Part shown: positions 19,047 through 28,789 of the stretch, one piece after another
How the letters are laid out: every line of letters begins with the position of its first letter
How positions within the stretch are numbered: the first letter of the stretch is position 1
DNA from: Subsaximicrobium wynnwilliamsii
GTDB taxonomy: Bacteria > Bacteroidota > Bacteroidia > Flavobacteriales > Flavobacteriaceae
Reading direction: 5' to 3'
Assembly: GCF_007997225.1 (NCBI RefSeq)
Contig: NZ_VORM01000011.1
Coordinates: forward strand, 1-64,000
DNA length: 64,000 bases
The notes under the pieces: generated by a model
What the model saw: only the letters and a program-made list of their open reading frames with translations
What the model was told of the DNA's origin: nothing
The model's database searches: none
Position numbers and translations under genes: made by a program

Positions 19047-19054
19047 CAAAGGTA
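19047..19054 (-). promoter_or_regulatory. -7 box of the UvrA2-like gene
   Basis: The minus strand reads TACCTTTG (TAnnTTTG), 31 bases upstream of ATG 19016. This supports that start. Confidence 0.5.
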
Positions 19055-19421
19055 TAAAGAATATAAGCGCTGAACGGAAGCATCAAATTGCTTTTAGTCT
19101 TTAGCTGTTAAACACACTTTTGAATCCCTCCAAAGGGATTTATTCCCCTAAGCTTGCCTCGGTATACAAAGTGTATTTTTCATTTCATACCTCATGGGCT
19201 TGCCCCGATGTTGTTGATTTAGAATGTCATTCCCTCATTGACACATGCGCTTAGTTCTGAAAAATAATTAAGGATTGCTCTAAGGTCTAACATCTAAAAA
19301 AGGAAAAAACTTGGACTTAAACTTTAAGTTATATATTTAGGGATTTATAGTGATTAGTTGCCCGATTGAAAATTAGCCATCACGGTATTTTAATTTTCTG
19401 GACATTTTAAATAGAAAACCA
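19055..19421. other. Gene-free stretch between divergent UvrA2 and MutS-like genes
   Basis: Apart from the UvrA2 promoter there are only degenerate low-complexity motifs, such as CCCTCCAAAGGG and the related segments CTTGCCTCGG and CTTGCCCCGA. No ORF or RNA was recognised. Confidence 0.4.
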
Positions 19422-21272
19422 ATGAAGATTTATAGAGATAATATAAAACTGAATGCTGCCAAATTAGTTAGGCTAAGTAAGTTATTGAATCGTTATTCAT
19501 GGCTTAGGCTATTCTTTTTTATAATTTCAACTGCCATTCTTATAAGCTTGTTTATCTTCAATTTAATTACTGCCATTTTTATTGCTTTTCCCATTTTAAT
19601 ACTAGGTTTTGCTTTAGTTATAAAGCATCATGACAAAATAGCCTACTTAAAAAAGCAGACCTCATTTCTGAAAACAATAAATGAATCTGAAATTCTAAGA
19701 GAAGAATGTGATCTTGAAGCTTTTGATCCCGGAGATGAATTTATAAATCAAAATCATCCTTATTCCGCAGATTTAGATGTCTTTGGTCAACATTCCATTT
19801 TTCAATTGGTAAATAGAACCACTACAGAGTCTGGTGCGATGCTCTTATCCGAATGGCTATCTGATCCCGCACCCAACCATGAAATTTATGACCGACAAGA
19901 AGCCATCAAAGAATTATCTCAAAAATTGGATTGGAGGCAAGGTTTTCAAGCCTCAGGCATGCACTTTCAAAATAAAAATAGTGATTATTTCAAACTTTTA
20001 GCTTGGGTAGAAAAACCTGCTACTTTATTAAAAAATCAACACTTATATATAGCTGCCGCGATAAGCCTTCCTGTGCTATTAGTGTTGGTCTCATACTTTT
20101 TTTACACTAATTTGAATCCATCCAATACTATTATTTATGTAGCGCTCTTGATTTTAGTTTTGCTTACCAACTATATGATTTTAAGAAAGCTGAGCCCCAT
20201 TGCCGAAAATATCGTTGAAACCTCAACAGAGAATCTCAGCACCTTAAAAAGTTATCAAACGCTTATCCATAAAATTGAAAGCGAAAGTTTCAAGTCAAAA
20301 AAATTAAACAAATTACAATCTGTATTCACAAAAGGCAACTATTCAGCATACCATGAAATTAAAAAGCTGTGCAGTATACTAGAATTCTCCCATCAAAGAC
20401 CCATAAAAAAGATACCCATAGGTGGCAACTACATGTATCCTTTATTAAACAGCGTCCTGCTCTTGGATATTTACTTGATTATTGGCACAGAACAATGGAA
20501 ATCAAAGAATAAAACGTTTTTAAAATCTTGGGCGGAAGTAGTAAGTGGATTTGAGGTTGTTAATAGTTTTGCAGGATTTTGCTATTCAAACCCATCCTAT
20601 ACATTTCCAGAGCTCACAGAAAAGAACAACTACATTCATTTTGAGTCGTTGGGACATCCCTTAATCCATTCAAATGAACGTGTTTGCAATGATTTCAACT
20701 CAGAGGGAGCTGGTAACATTGTTATGATTACAGGTTCTAATATGGGAGGAAAAAGCACTTTTTTAAGAAGCGTTGGCCTAAACCTTGTATTGGCATTGGC
20801 TGGTGCACCTTGTTGTGCAACATATGCAAAGCTTACGAACCTGAATATATTTACCAGCATGCGAACCCAAGATAATTTAATGAAAGGCATCTCTTCTTTT
20901 TATGCTGAATTAAACAGAATTGAAAAGATGCTGAAGCTAATAGAACGCAATGATAACGTTTATTTCCTTTTGGACGAGATGTTCAAAGGCACAAACTCGG
21001 AAGACAGACATAAAGGAGGTTATTCATTGATTAATCAATTAAACAAGCTCAAAACATCAGGAATCATTGCAACACACGATATTGACCTTGCAAAACTATC
21101 GGGCAGCAAAAACTTAGTTACCAATTATAGTTTCAATAGTGAGATTAAAGAGCATTCAATGATCTTTAGCTATGAACTTGATCCCGGTATTTGTACTGAC
21201 TTTAATGCAAGTGAGCTCATGAAAAAGAGCGGAATTGAAATTTTATCAACTATCTCAGAGGAACGGAGGTAA
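19422..21272 (+). CDS. Membrane-anchored MutS-type ATPase
   Basis: This 616-residue protein has the MutS C-terminal ATPase: Walker A ITGSNMGGKSTFLR near residue 438, the signature-side FTSMRTQDNLMKGISSFYAE, Walker B FLLDEMFKGTNSEDR and the ATHD switch. It lacks the mismatch-recognition and connector domains. The N-terminus instead carries two hydrophobic hairpins, at about residues 29-68 (FFFIISTAILISLFIFNLIT onward) and 210-250 (YIAAAISLPVLLVLVSYFF, then a second helix). A core-like lever segment links these to the ATPase. It is one of the short MutS homologues of Bacteroidota usually annotated as mismatch repair protein, but the membrane anchors make classical repair unlikely. It diverges from the UvrA2-like gene. 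Confidence 0.85.
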   Translation: MKIYRDNIKLNAAKLVRLSKLLNRYSWLRLFFFIISTAILISLFIFNLITAIFIAFPILILGFALVIKHHDKIAYLKKQTSFLKTINESEILREECDLEAFDPGDEFINQNHPYSADLDVFGQHSIFQLVNRTTTESGAMLLSEWLSDPAPNHEIYDRQEAIKELSQKLDWRQGFQASGMHFQNKNSDYFKLLAWVEKPATLLKNQHLYIAAAISLPVLLVLVSYFFYTNLNPSNTIIYVALLILVLLTNYMILRKLSPIAENIVETSTENLSTLKSYQTLIHKIESESFKSKKLNKLQSVFTKGNYSAYHEIKKLCSILEFSHQRPIKKIPIGGNYMYPLLNSVLLLDIYLIIGTEQWKSKNKTFLKSWAEVVSGFEVVNSFAGFCYSNPSYTFPELTEKNNYIHFESLGHPLIHSNERVCNDFNSEGAGNIVMITGSNMGGKSTFLRSVGLNLVLALAGAPCCATYAKLTNLNIFTSMRTQDNLMKGISSFYAELNRIEKMLKLIERNDNVYFLLDEMFKGTNSEDRHKGGYSLINQLNKLKTSGIIATHDIDLAKLSGSKNLVTNYSFNSEIKEHSMIFSYELDPGICTDFNASELMKKSGIEILSTISEERR

Positions 21273-21316
21273 TCAAACACAACTAAGGCTGCTTAGTTAG
21301 CTTCCAGTCTTGGCGC

Positions 21317-21370
21317 TGTTTTCGGTTGTCTGTTGTCGGTTGTCTGTTTTCGGTTGTCTGTTTTCGGTTT
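21317..21370. repeat. 7-bp-period repeat array (KGTTKTC)
   Basis: Units read TGTTTTC, GGTTGTC, TGTTGTC, GGTTGTC, TGTTTTC, GGTTGTC and TGTTTTC, then a partial GGTTT, with no indels between them. It lies downstream of the MutS-like gene. Similar 7-bp-period arrays lie at 40003-40128 and 33386-33462. Confidence 0.8.
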
Positions 21371-21536
21371 CAAAAAAGTAAACCAAGACCATGTTTTTAT
21401 TCCATTTAATTCAATCAAGAACGCCCTAACCCAGGCGGTAAAAATCAGCGTGCAGATAGTGCTAAATTTGATGTACTAAAAAAAAGCTCACAGTTATAAT
21501 TCTGCAACTCCTTTTATCCAACCAAGCTAAATAGGA

Positions 21537-23690
21537 TTATGGCCGCAAATGTTTCGAAACTTTATCCTCTTTGAGGAAATCACTTATTTGTTGCATCGCC
21601 TGATCTACCTGTTTTACCGGAAGTTTACAAGTTCGGTCTCTGCACACATAAATATAAGTTTCGTCTTCAACCAATTTTAAATGCAATAACGGCATATCTT
21701 CTTTTTTACCTCCCATAAATATGGAAATAGGAACATAGTTTTTTTGCAATTCCAGGTTAAGATCAACAGCATCTTTACCCATAACCGCGATTTCGAAGGG
21801 TGTGTAAACCATCATTCCCATTAATTTCGCCCAATTTGCATAATAAGCAGCTCCGTCGAGGCTTCTTTCTTTTACCTGCGCCAACATTTTTTGGGAATGG
21901 CTTATAAATGTGTTCTCCTGAAAATAATTCCCCAGCTTATATAAAACCATGGCCATTTCTGAATTTGAAGCTGGAATCACATTATCGCTGATTTCCATTT
22001 TTCGGGCTATTAATTTTTTGTCAGTTTCTGAAGTGTAATAAAACATGCCTGAATCTTTATTCAAAAAATGTTTCAAGGTATAATCTACCAGCTTTTTGGA
22101 TTTCACCAACCACTTCTTATTAAGCGTGACTTCATACATTTTTATATATGCACTTGCCAAAAATGCGTAATCGTCTAGAAAAGCATTTATACTAGGTTTC
22201 CCATCTTTATAATTTCTATACAATCCGCCATCGTTCTGCATCAGGTTATTTTCTATAAAACTTAAGGCTTCACTTGCCTTTGTTTTATACGCCTCCTTAC
22301 CCAATGCAGTGTAAGCATCAAGATAGCCAATAACCATAAGCGAATTCCATGAGGTTAATATCTTATCATCTGTAGAAGGCCGAATACGCTTATTGCGCAC
22401 AGCCATCAACTTTTTTTCGGCTGATTTCAAGTGTATCTGAAATTCTGAAGCGGTATAATCATTTTTTTGAGCGAAGACCGACGCTTTATGCTCCCTGAAC
22501 AGAATATTCTTATTATCCTCCCAATTCCCTTTAGACTGCACGCCATAAAATTCAGCAAATACTTCAGCTTCTTTTGGCGTTAAATGTTTTTCCAATTCAT
22601 GTTCTTCCCAGACATAGAATAGACCTTCCTCTCCTTCAGAATCGGCATTAAGAGATGAATAAAAGCCTCCATTTTCTGCAGAAAGTTCTCGCTCAATAAA
22701 TTCCAGCGTCTCACGTATAACAGCTTCGTATTCCTCATCATTTGTAATCTTATAGGCATTGGAGTAAAGACTTACCAGCTGGGCATTATCATACAACATC
22801 TTTTCAAAATGGGGAGCAAACCAATCTTCATCTACCGAATATCTGGAAAAACCACCGCCTAACTGATCATAAATGCCACCCCTTGCCATATTGGTTAAGG
22901 TAGTTTTCACAGCTTCCAATGCATCTTCATTTCCGGTCAATGCCGAATATTGAAGAAGAAATTCCCAGCCAACCGGCAAGGGAAATTTTGGGGCCCTTCT
23001 AAAACCTCCTTTTTTTCGATCTATAACCGACTTCCAGTTTTTCCATAAGCCTACATAATCTTCCTCAGTAAACAACACCTCTTTTTTCAAAGGGCTATCT
23101 ATGATGTCTTGTTGTTTCACTCCTTCTGTTAATAAATTGGCGGCTTCAACCAAGCGCTCAGGATTTTTTTCATAAGTTTTGGCAATCTGATTTAAAAGGT
23201 CTTTCCATGCTTTGGTGGGAAAATAAGTAGCGGCAAAAAATGGTTTGCCGTTGGGAAGTGCAAATGCGTTTAAAGGCCATCCGCCATGGCCACCATTGAG
23301 TGTGGCCGCATTCATATATATCTGGTCTATATCTGGCCTTTCCTCACGATCTATTTTTATAGACACAAAATTTTGGTTCATTATCTTTGCCACACTAGAG
23401 TCCATAAACGTCTCCTCTTCCATCACGTGGCACCAATGGCAGGAAGCATAACCAATACTTATGATGATAGGTTTGTTCTCCTTTTTAGCTTTTTCCAAAG
23501 CCACTTCGCCCCACTCATACCAATCTACCGGATTATCTGCATGACCTTGTAGATAAGGGCTGCTAGCGTTAGAAAGCCTATTTTGGTATACAGCTTCTTT
23601 TTCTTCTTTTTTTTCTTTTTTCTGGGCACAGCCGCTAAGGCCAATGCCCAAAACCAGAATACAAAAAGTAATTAGAGATTTGCTTTTCAT
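21537..23690 (-). CDS. DUF255 thioredoxin-fold lipoprotein (YyaL/SSP411 family)
   Basis: From ATG 23690 the protein has 717 residues and begins [20 protein letters not shown] followed by C, an SPII signal with lipobox LSGC, so it is a lipoprotein. The N-terminal thioredoxin-like domain keeps the signature [16 protein letters not shown] with the CxxC pair, preceded by NPVDWYEWG. The rest is an (alpha/alpha)6-barrel-like glycosidase fold with [16 protein letters not shown] and FDDYAF-type segments. Length and order match the YyaL/spermatogenesis-associated protein 20 family, whose biochemical role is unresolved. The periplasmic or surface location is unusual, because many relatives are cytosolic. 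The ATG at 23726 would add 12 residues ahead of the signal and is less likely. Confidence 0.88.
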   Translation of the reverse strand: MKSKSLITFCILVLGIGLSGCAQKKEKKEEKEAVYQNRLSNASSPYLQGHADNPVDWYEWGEVALEKAKKENKPIIISIGYASCHWCHVMEEETFMDSSVAKIMNQNFVSIKIDREERPDIDQIYMNAATLNGGHGGWPLNAFALPNGKPFFAATYFPTKAWKDLLNQIAKTYEKNPERLVEAANLLTEGVKQQDIIDSPLKKEVLFTEEDYVGLWKNWKSVIDRKKGGFRRAPKFPLPVGWEFLLQYSALTGNEDALEAVKTTLTNMARGGIYDQLGGGFSRYSVDEDWFAPHFEKMLYDNAQLVSLYSNAYKITNDEEYEAVIRETLEFIERELSAENGGFYSSLNADSEGEEGLFYVWEEHELEKHLTPKEAEVFAEFYGVQSKGNWEDNKNILFREHKASVFAQKNDYTASEFQIHLKSAEKKLMAVRNKRIRPSTDDKILTSWNSLMVIGYLDAYTALGKEAYKTKASEALSFIENNLMQNDGGLYRNYKDGKPSINAFLDDYAFLASAYIKMYEVTLNKKWLVKSKKLVDYTLKHFLNKDSGMFYYTSETDKKLIARKMEISDNVIPASNSEMAMVLYKLGNYFQENTFISHSQKMLAQVKERSLDGAAYYANWAKLMGMMVYTPFEIAVMGKDAVDLNLELQKNYVPISIFMGGKKEDMPLLHLKLVEDETYIYVCRDRTCKLPVKQVDQAMQQISDFLKEDKVSKHLRP

Positions 23691-23726
23691 TTTATTTAAT
23701 GTTTTTCTCATAGAGCTCTTTAACAT

Positions 23727-24091
23727 ACAATAAAACTATTGAAGATAGCCTATTAAGGCAGGGTTTCTGAATGATTTTTTTATCATTTAGAAAGTATGTT
23801 GTGTGGCTTGTATGGCGATAAAATCAGGAGTTCTGGTGCTGCAGCTTATTCAGCTCATGCAGGCATTAAATGGTGCTAATCTAGAAAGAACAGAAGGCAA
23901 ATGGTATACGGCAATCCCTCCTTTATCCCAGTGCGAAACTGGTCTTTTACCAGCGTTAGGCTTTAATTGTTCAATGCGTTTTTTTTGAATGGATGGATTT
24001 GATCGGCTGTGACCAGTTAGCTTCAAATAAATCAGAACTTTTACGTCATATAATAAGAAGGTTTACGTATATTAAATAAAAGTTTTGAATT
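23727..24091. other. Gene-free stretch upstream of the Xre-RES pair
   Basis: No convincing gene. A 61-codon frame at 23803-23988 has no recognisable motif or start context and may be decayed sequence. The promoter for the toxin-antitoxin operon should lie in the last ~80 bases, but no clear TAnnTTTG box is seen. Confidence 0.35.
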
Positions 24092-24511
24092 ATGGATACA
24101 ACAAAAGATTTAATCAGAGATATTCCTGCAAATATTTCAGATAGTCAGGTTATTACCTATTTGCATTCAGCAAATATAGGCACCAGGCAATTAAGACAAT
24201 TCAAAACCTTAACCCACGCAACCGATAAGGTTATCTCTGAATGGTTCAATGTCAGCGAAAAAACAGTTCTAAACTATCGGAGTTCTAAAACTAAGCTGAA
24301 TATAAATTTCAAGGAGAAATTGCTTCTACTCTTTTCGTTATACAAACTAGGTGAACGGGTTTTTGGCTCGAAGGAAGAATTCAACGATTGGTTAGAAAAG
24401 CCAAACTTTCATTTTAATGATGAAAGACCTGAGCACTTTTTTAAAACCATCTCTGGAATTAGATACATTGAAGATAGGATTACAGGAATTGAATATGGTG
24501 ACAATGTCTAA
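24092..24511 (+). CDS. Antitoxin, Xre/MbcA/ParS family
   Basis: This 139-residue protein is the upstream partner of a RES toxin. A degenerate Xre-like helix-turn-helix covers about residues 35-70 (QLRQFKTLTHATDKVISEWFNVSEKTVLNYR). The C-terminal DUF2384 domain (about 75-135) includes GERVFGSKEEFNDWLEKPNF, the typical toxin-binding G-x-x-x-F-x-x-W-L pattern. Antitoxins of this type neutralise RES NADases by blocking the active site and repress their own operon. The stop at 24511 is two bases before the toxin start, so translation is likely coupled. Confidence 0.88.
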   Translation: MDTTKDLIRDIPANISDSQVITYLHSANIGTRQLRQFKTLTHATDKVISEWFNVSEKTVLNYRSSKTKLNINFKEKLLLLFSLYKLGERVFGSKEEFNDWLEKPNFHFNDERPEHFFKTISGIRYIEDRITGIEYGDNV

Positions 24512-24513
24512 AT

Positions 24514-24969
24514 ATGGAAGTATATAGAATTTCTCATAAAAAGCATTCAAAAGCATTATCAAGTTCTGGAGCGGCCAACAGATGGAATCTAGATGGTGAA
24601 TATGTCATTTATACAGGTGCATCTAGGTCACTTTCAACTTTGGAGTTGGTGGTTCATAGAAATACGATCAAGAAACTTCCAGATTATGAGTTAATGATAC
24701 TATCAATAGCTGATGAAGAAGATTTATTTGAGCAAGTTCCAGTTAAAAACTTACCTAATACTTGGCGTTCTTTTGAATCTTATTATAAATTACAACTAAT
24801 AGGTTCCGCATGGTATACCGAACAGCGCTCGTTGATACTGAAAGTGCCTTCAGCAGTGATTCCACAAGAGTATAATTATATAGTCAATAGCAAACATCCA
24901 TTATTTACAGAAAAAGTTTCATTGATTAGAAATGAAGATTATTTTTTTGATGATAGGTTGTTTGAATAA
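24514..24969 (+). CDS. RES-domain toxin (NAD+-degrading)
   Basis: This 151-residue RES-domain protein starts at ATG 24514, directly after the antitoxin. Family hallmarks are visible: YRI at residues 4-6, the RWN segment at 23-25 with G28, Y33 in EYVIYTG, E44 in STLELVVHR, and a late NSKHPLF stretch near 129. Known RES toxins cleave NAD+ (phosphorolysis in MbcT, hydrolysis in others) and stop growth when the Xre antitoxin is lost. The full length and intact motifs suggest a working toxin. It ends the operon. Confidence 0.88.
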   Translation: MEVYRISHKKHSKALSSSGAANRWNLDGEYVIYTGASRSLSTLELVVHRNTIKKLPDYELMILSIADEEDLFEQVPVKNLPNTWRSFESYYKLQLIGSAWYTEQRSLILKVPSAVIPQEYNYIVNSKHPLFTEKVSLIRNEDYFFDDRLFE

Positions 24970-25192
24970 AAATTGTGACCCGATCAATGCTCACTCAGGA
25001 AATGCCAAAATTTTTCAAAGCTACCTTTAATTGGAAAGACTTTACCGAACCGCACCAAAGTTCATATACTGCAATGCTTCGCAACATTTGAACAAATTAG
25101 CCATAAAGAATGGGCAAAAAAAACAAATCGCGAGCTTTTCAAGAGGTTTTTGATTCTGAATAAGCACTTCGTCGATATTCGTTTTGAATGGT

Positions 25193-25200
25193 TATATTTG
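25193..25200 (+). promoter_or_regulatory. -7 box of the lipoprotein serine hydrolase
   Basis: TATATTTG matches TAnnTTTG, 53 bases before ATG 25254. It overlaps the longer in-frame alternative start at 25188, which argues for ATG 25254. Confidence 0.45.
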
Positions 25201-25253
25201 ATGGGACATCAAGTGTTGGCAAACACTCAATCAATCAAAACCTCCATTCAATT

Positions 25254-26402
25254 ATGAAACAATTACTAGTTGCACTAATTACCATTTCAATATTAACGGG
25301 TTGCAAAACCAGAAAACAAGAAAGCAATGTAGTAATTGATGCATTGCCACTTAAAACTTATTTTCAAAAGAGCACTCTTCCTGCTGCAGTTATGGGATAT
25401 AGCACTAAAGAAGGTAAAATGGAATGGTATGCATATGGCCCGTCTGTTTGGGATGGAAAAGACAGCATAACTGAAAATAATATTTTTAGAATCTATTCAA
25501 TGACGAAGGCTATTGCTTCAGTTGCCGCATTGCAACTTGTTGAACAAAATTTAATTGGTTTAGATGATCCACTAGCTGAACTCATGCCTGAGATGACATC
25601 CATTCCTATACTCACCAAAAACGGCGCGCTTATAAAATCCAATACTCCTATTACCTTAAGACATTTGCTAACTCATACTTCTGGATTTGGATATGAATTT
25701 ATGGATGAACGCCTTCAAGCATTTGACAAATCTGAATGGGAATATGAAGACATGCCTAGATTATTTGAGGCGGAAGAACTCTGGCTATACGGAACAAGCT
25801 TAGATTGGGTGGGTAAAATCATTGAAAAAATAAGTGGCGAAAGCCTCGAGACCTACCTGAGGAAAAATGTGACGGGACCTTTAGAAATGAATAGTACTTG
25901 GTTTAACGTCCCTGAAAACTTAAAAGAAAATATTGTTTCTTGGGGAAAACGCGACTCTATCGGTTTTCAAGAGTATCCTCGTATTCCATCAACTTCCGTT
26001 ACTGATTATAGTGCAGGTGGCGGTTTATTTGGATCACCAAAAGATTACTTGACATTTCTTGTATGCATGATGAATGATGGCAAATATGATGGTGGTCAAA
26101 TTCTAAAACCAGAAACTGTTGAATTGATGTCTAGCAATCACCTACCTAATGATCTTAGCATTAACTCGGAAGGCGATACACATGGATTAGCATGGGCAAT
26201 TGAGGATAGTGAAGATGAAATATTACGAAGTAAAGGTTCAGGATATTGGGGAGGCCTGGCTAATTCCTATTATTCGTTAGATGCAGAAAAAAATATTGCA
26301 CTAGTTTACTTTACCAATTTTTTTCCATACGGAGATAAAGAGACGTATAACTTCTACAAACTCTTTGAGCAAAACGTTTATTTGAGAAATGAAAACAGAT
26401 AA
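25254..26402 (+). CDS. Lipoprotein serine hydrolase (beta-lactamase family)
   Basis: From ATG 25254 the protein has 382 residues and begins MKQLLVALITISILTGCKTR, an SPII signal with lipobox LTGC. Catalytic elements are SxxK in RIYSMTKAIASVAALQ, the YG-x-S segment in LWLYGTSLDWVGKI at the Tyr position, and a degenerate late motif near GSGYWGGLANSYY in place of HSG. It resembles class C beta-lactamase-like esterases/EstB more than true beta-lactamases. It should be anchored in the periplasm or on the surface. It is the second of three such hydrolases here; the three do not form an operon. Confidence 0.85.
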   Translation: MKQLLVALITISILTGCKTRKQESNVVIDALPLKTYFQKSTLPAAVMGYSTKEGKMEWYAYGPSVWDGKDSITENNIFRIYSMTKAIASVAALQLVEQNLIGLDDPLAELMPEMTSIPILTKNGALIKSNTPITLRHLLTHTSGFGYEFMDERLQAFDKSEWEYEDMPRLFEAEELWLYGTSLDWVGKIIEKISGESLETYLRKNVTGPLEMNSTWFNVPENLKENIVSWGKRDSIGFQEYPRIPSTSVTDYSAGGGLFGSPKDYLTFLVCMMNDGKYDGGQILKPETVELMSSNHLPNDLSINSEGDTHGLAWAIEDSEDEILRSKGSGYWGGLANSYYSLDAEKNIALVYFTNFFPYGDKETYNFYKLFEQNVYLRNENR

Positions 26403-26550
26403 TGGTTTGCGAAGCCGTGTATAATTTATTGCCAGTTTCTAGCTTAGTTGCTAAAATTGCGCTGGAATCTTCTATTTGGTTTGCTTCAATAAATTAGGCG
26501 CTTAAACATACCTCTCAAACACACGAACGCTGGAAACCATGCAAAAAATC

Positions 26551-27182
26551 ATGAAATCCATACTTACACTATTAGGAGTATCTGTGTTATTAGTTTCTTG
26601 TCAAGCCACGGCTGATGAACCTTATCAAAATTTCAAAAGTTCCGATTATGAATTTATTCCTGAACATAATCAAGATATCCATAAGGTTATTACCTTTAGA
26701 AATGCACAAAATGAAATAGTGCGCATTAAGCCAACAACTTATAATTTGGAAAAAGCATTTGTAAGTGGCATTGCTTTTAGTCAACCTACTCAAACAGCAA
26801 GTTATTATTATGACGATTTGTGGATTGGACTCGAGCTTTTAGATGTTGACGTTTCTAATCAGGTTGGCGGAGGCTGCAACCAAACACCTATACATATTCA
26901 TAAAGTTGGAGACGGAAGCATTTTGACTAAAATGATAATTCCCTTTTAAGATGCCCCTTTTGTTTGGGAAATGGGTTTGAAGCAGTCCCACCATTTGAAA
27001 ATTTAATTCAAATGGAATTCAATGGTTTCAGTTATTCAAAGATTAAAGTTGTTATTCCAAATGATTATTTCACGCTTTATGAAGGTTCAAATATAGACAA
27101 AGTCTATTATGATATGGAACATGGAATTGTTGGACTTGATTATACTCAAAATAATTTAGAATTTCGATTAATTACTGAATAA
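26551..27182 (+). pseudogene. Lipoprotein split by a frameshift
   Basis: ATG 26551 gives MKSILTLLGVSVLLVSCQAT, a lipoprotein signal with lipobox LVSC (an in-frame ATG at 26539 adds four residues). The frame stops at 26949 after LTKMIIPF. The overlapping frame continues LRCPFCLGNGFEAVPPFENL to the stop at 27182 with no ATG of its own near its beginning. Adding one T to the TTTT run at 26944-26947 joins them into a ~210-residue protein. The CPFC pair then falls mid-protein. No known domain is recognised. A homopolymer deletion, sequencing error or slippage are all possible. Confidence 0.5.
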
Positions 27183-27240
27183 ACACATTTTCAACAAGTA
27201 ACTGCATTGAAAATCAGTCAATTTCAAGTTAATTAGGAAT

Positions 27241-27259
27241 CTAGGTTTTCAACCTAGAA
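27241..27259. other. Hairpin TCTAGGTT-TTC-AACCTAGA
   Basis: A perfect 8-bp stem with a 3-base loop lies downstream of the split lipoprotein gene. No T-tract follows, so it is not a standard terminator. Confidence 0.45.
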
Positions 27260-27447
27260 CACATCACTTAAAACTTAAGCCATGGTTCCAGCTTCCTTAG
27301 AAGCCCGAATCATTTGTTCTTACTCTCAATAGTTATCGCCACTCTATTCGTTTCGCTTTTGCTAATTTAAGTGCTTAACCACGCAGCAAGGCAATTAAAT
27401 TTTTACCTTTATAGTTCAAAATTACTAATCACTAACTAAAATAAAAA

Positions 27448-28443
27448 ATGGCATCCTACACGATAAGTGAAATCAACAACATTTTAAAAGCCGAATTAAT
27501 TGGCAATACCACCCAAAAAATTGAGGGACCCGAGGAAATTCGAAAAGCAAGCCCTACTCAAATCACATTCATTGGCAGCAAAAAATACGCGAAGTTTTGG
27601 CCAGATTCAGAAGCCTGTGCAGCCCTTGTCCATACGGATCTAGATCTTGAACCCGGCGAAAATCGCGCCTTTCTTAAAGTGAAAAATGTGGATTTAGCCA
27701 TGGCAAAGCTATTAGAGCTTTTCAATCCGCCAACACCTGTTTTTGATACCGATATCCATCCAACTGCCGTGATTCATGAAACTGCAAAAATTGGTGCTGG
27801 CTGTAAGATTGGTGCCAATTGTTATGTTGGTAAAGCTGTGGAGTTGGGAAGCGAAGTGATATTATATCCCAATGTTTGTGTCTTTGATGACACCACGATA
27901 GGCAATAATACCATTGTTTGGTCTGGCACCATAATACGTGAACGCTGTATTATTGGTAGTCATTGCATTTTTCACACCAATGTAAGCATTGGCGCTGATG
28001 GCTTTGGATATCGACCAAGTGAGGATGGCAAAGGATTGGTTAAAATCCCACAGATAGGCAACGTCATCATTGGGCATTATGTTGAAATTGGTGCCAACTC
28101 CTGTGTGGATAGGGCAAAATTCAGCTCCACGATTATTGGCGATGGTTGCAAAATTGACAACCTGGTACAAATAGCGCATAACAGCATTATGGGACGTTCT
28201 TGCATTATGGCCGGACACAGCGGTCTTGCAGGTTCTGTCACCTTAGGTGATGGTGTTGTTATTGGTGGCAGCGCCTCTATAAAAGACCACACCACCATAC
28301 ATTCTGGCGCTACCGTTGGTGCCGGCTCAGGAGTTATAGGTGATGTGGAAGCAGGAAAAACTGTTCTAGGCTATCCAGCACAAGACGCAAGGGATATGTT
28401 GAAACAATGGGCCGCAATAAGACAGTTTCTGAAAAAGAAATAG
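27448..28443 (+). CDS. lpxD: UDP-3-O-acylglucosamine N-acyltransferase
   Basis: This 331-residue enzyme adds the second acyl chain to UDP-3-O-acylglucosamine in lipid A synthesis, using acyl-ACP in the cytosol. The N-terminal ~100 residues form the uridine-binding LpxD domain (ITFIGSKKYAKFW, ENRAFLKVKNVDLAMAKLLE). A left-handed beta-helix of hexapeptide repeats follows (IGAGCKIGANCYVGKAVELG onward), with SIGADGFGYRPSEDGKG and the likely catalytic histidine in QIAHNSIMGRSC. Length is typical. It is not beside lpxA/lpxC/fabZ, so it may be a second, paralogous LpxD as found in many Bacteroidota. A near-consensus TACCTTTA lies at 27404-27411. Confidence 0.9.
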   Translation: MASYTISEINNILKAELIGNTTQKIEGPEEIRKASPTQITFIGSKKYAKFWPDSEACAALVHTDLDLEPGENRAFLKVKNVDLAMAKLLELFNPPTPVFDTDIHPTAVIHETAKIGAGCKIGANCYVGKAVELGSEVILYPNVCVFDDTTIGNNTIVWSGTIIRERCIIGSHCIFHTNVSIGADGFGYRPSEDGKGLVKIPQIGNVIIGHYVEIGANSCVDRAKFSSTIIGDGCKIDNLVQIAHNSIMGRSCIMAGHSGLAGSVTLGDGVVIGGSASIKDHTTIHSGATVGAGSGVIGDVEAGKTVLGYPAQDARDMLKQWAAIRQFLKKK

Positions 28444-28789
28444 CTGAACTTAGTAAATGAACTCAGTGAAATTGACTCCTTTAAACTTGGAAAACTGAAA
28501 CACAGGATTTTAGCCGAATAATTCAAATTCTAAAAAAAAGCAGAACTTGCTACAGCATGTACAATTAAGTACAAGCCTTATATTTGTATGTGAAATCTTA
28601 CGGTTTTTACTATGATTCCTTCCATTTTTTGCTACATTCGCTGCTTGATCACGCTATAAGCCATATACAAACAGATTAACTTTTACATCCAGAATGATGA
28701 ACTTCTGTTATTAAAAGAATCGAACAAAAATATTACTCATTTAATTACACACAGTTAATCACTAAACCATTGAAAAACAAATTTTAAAA
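28444..28789. other. Gene-free stretch with a possible promoter
   Basis: TATATTTG at 28579-28586 matches the -7 consensus but is ~200 bases from the next ATG. No hairpin or ORF was recognised. Confidence 0.3.

Noticed and set aside
23803-23988. A 61-codon plus-strand frame upstream of the Xre-RES pair
   Set aside because: No start context, no motif, no neighbour support.
24970-25253. A possible broken gene before the lipoprotein hydrolase (plus-strand frame ending near 25250)
   Set aside because: Readable for ~60 codons in one frame but with no recognisable family and no start, and it overlaps the hydrolase promoter.
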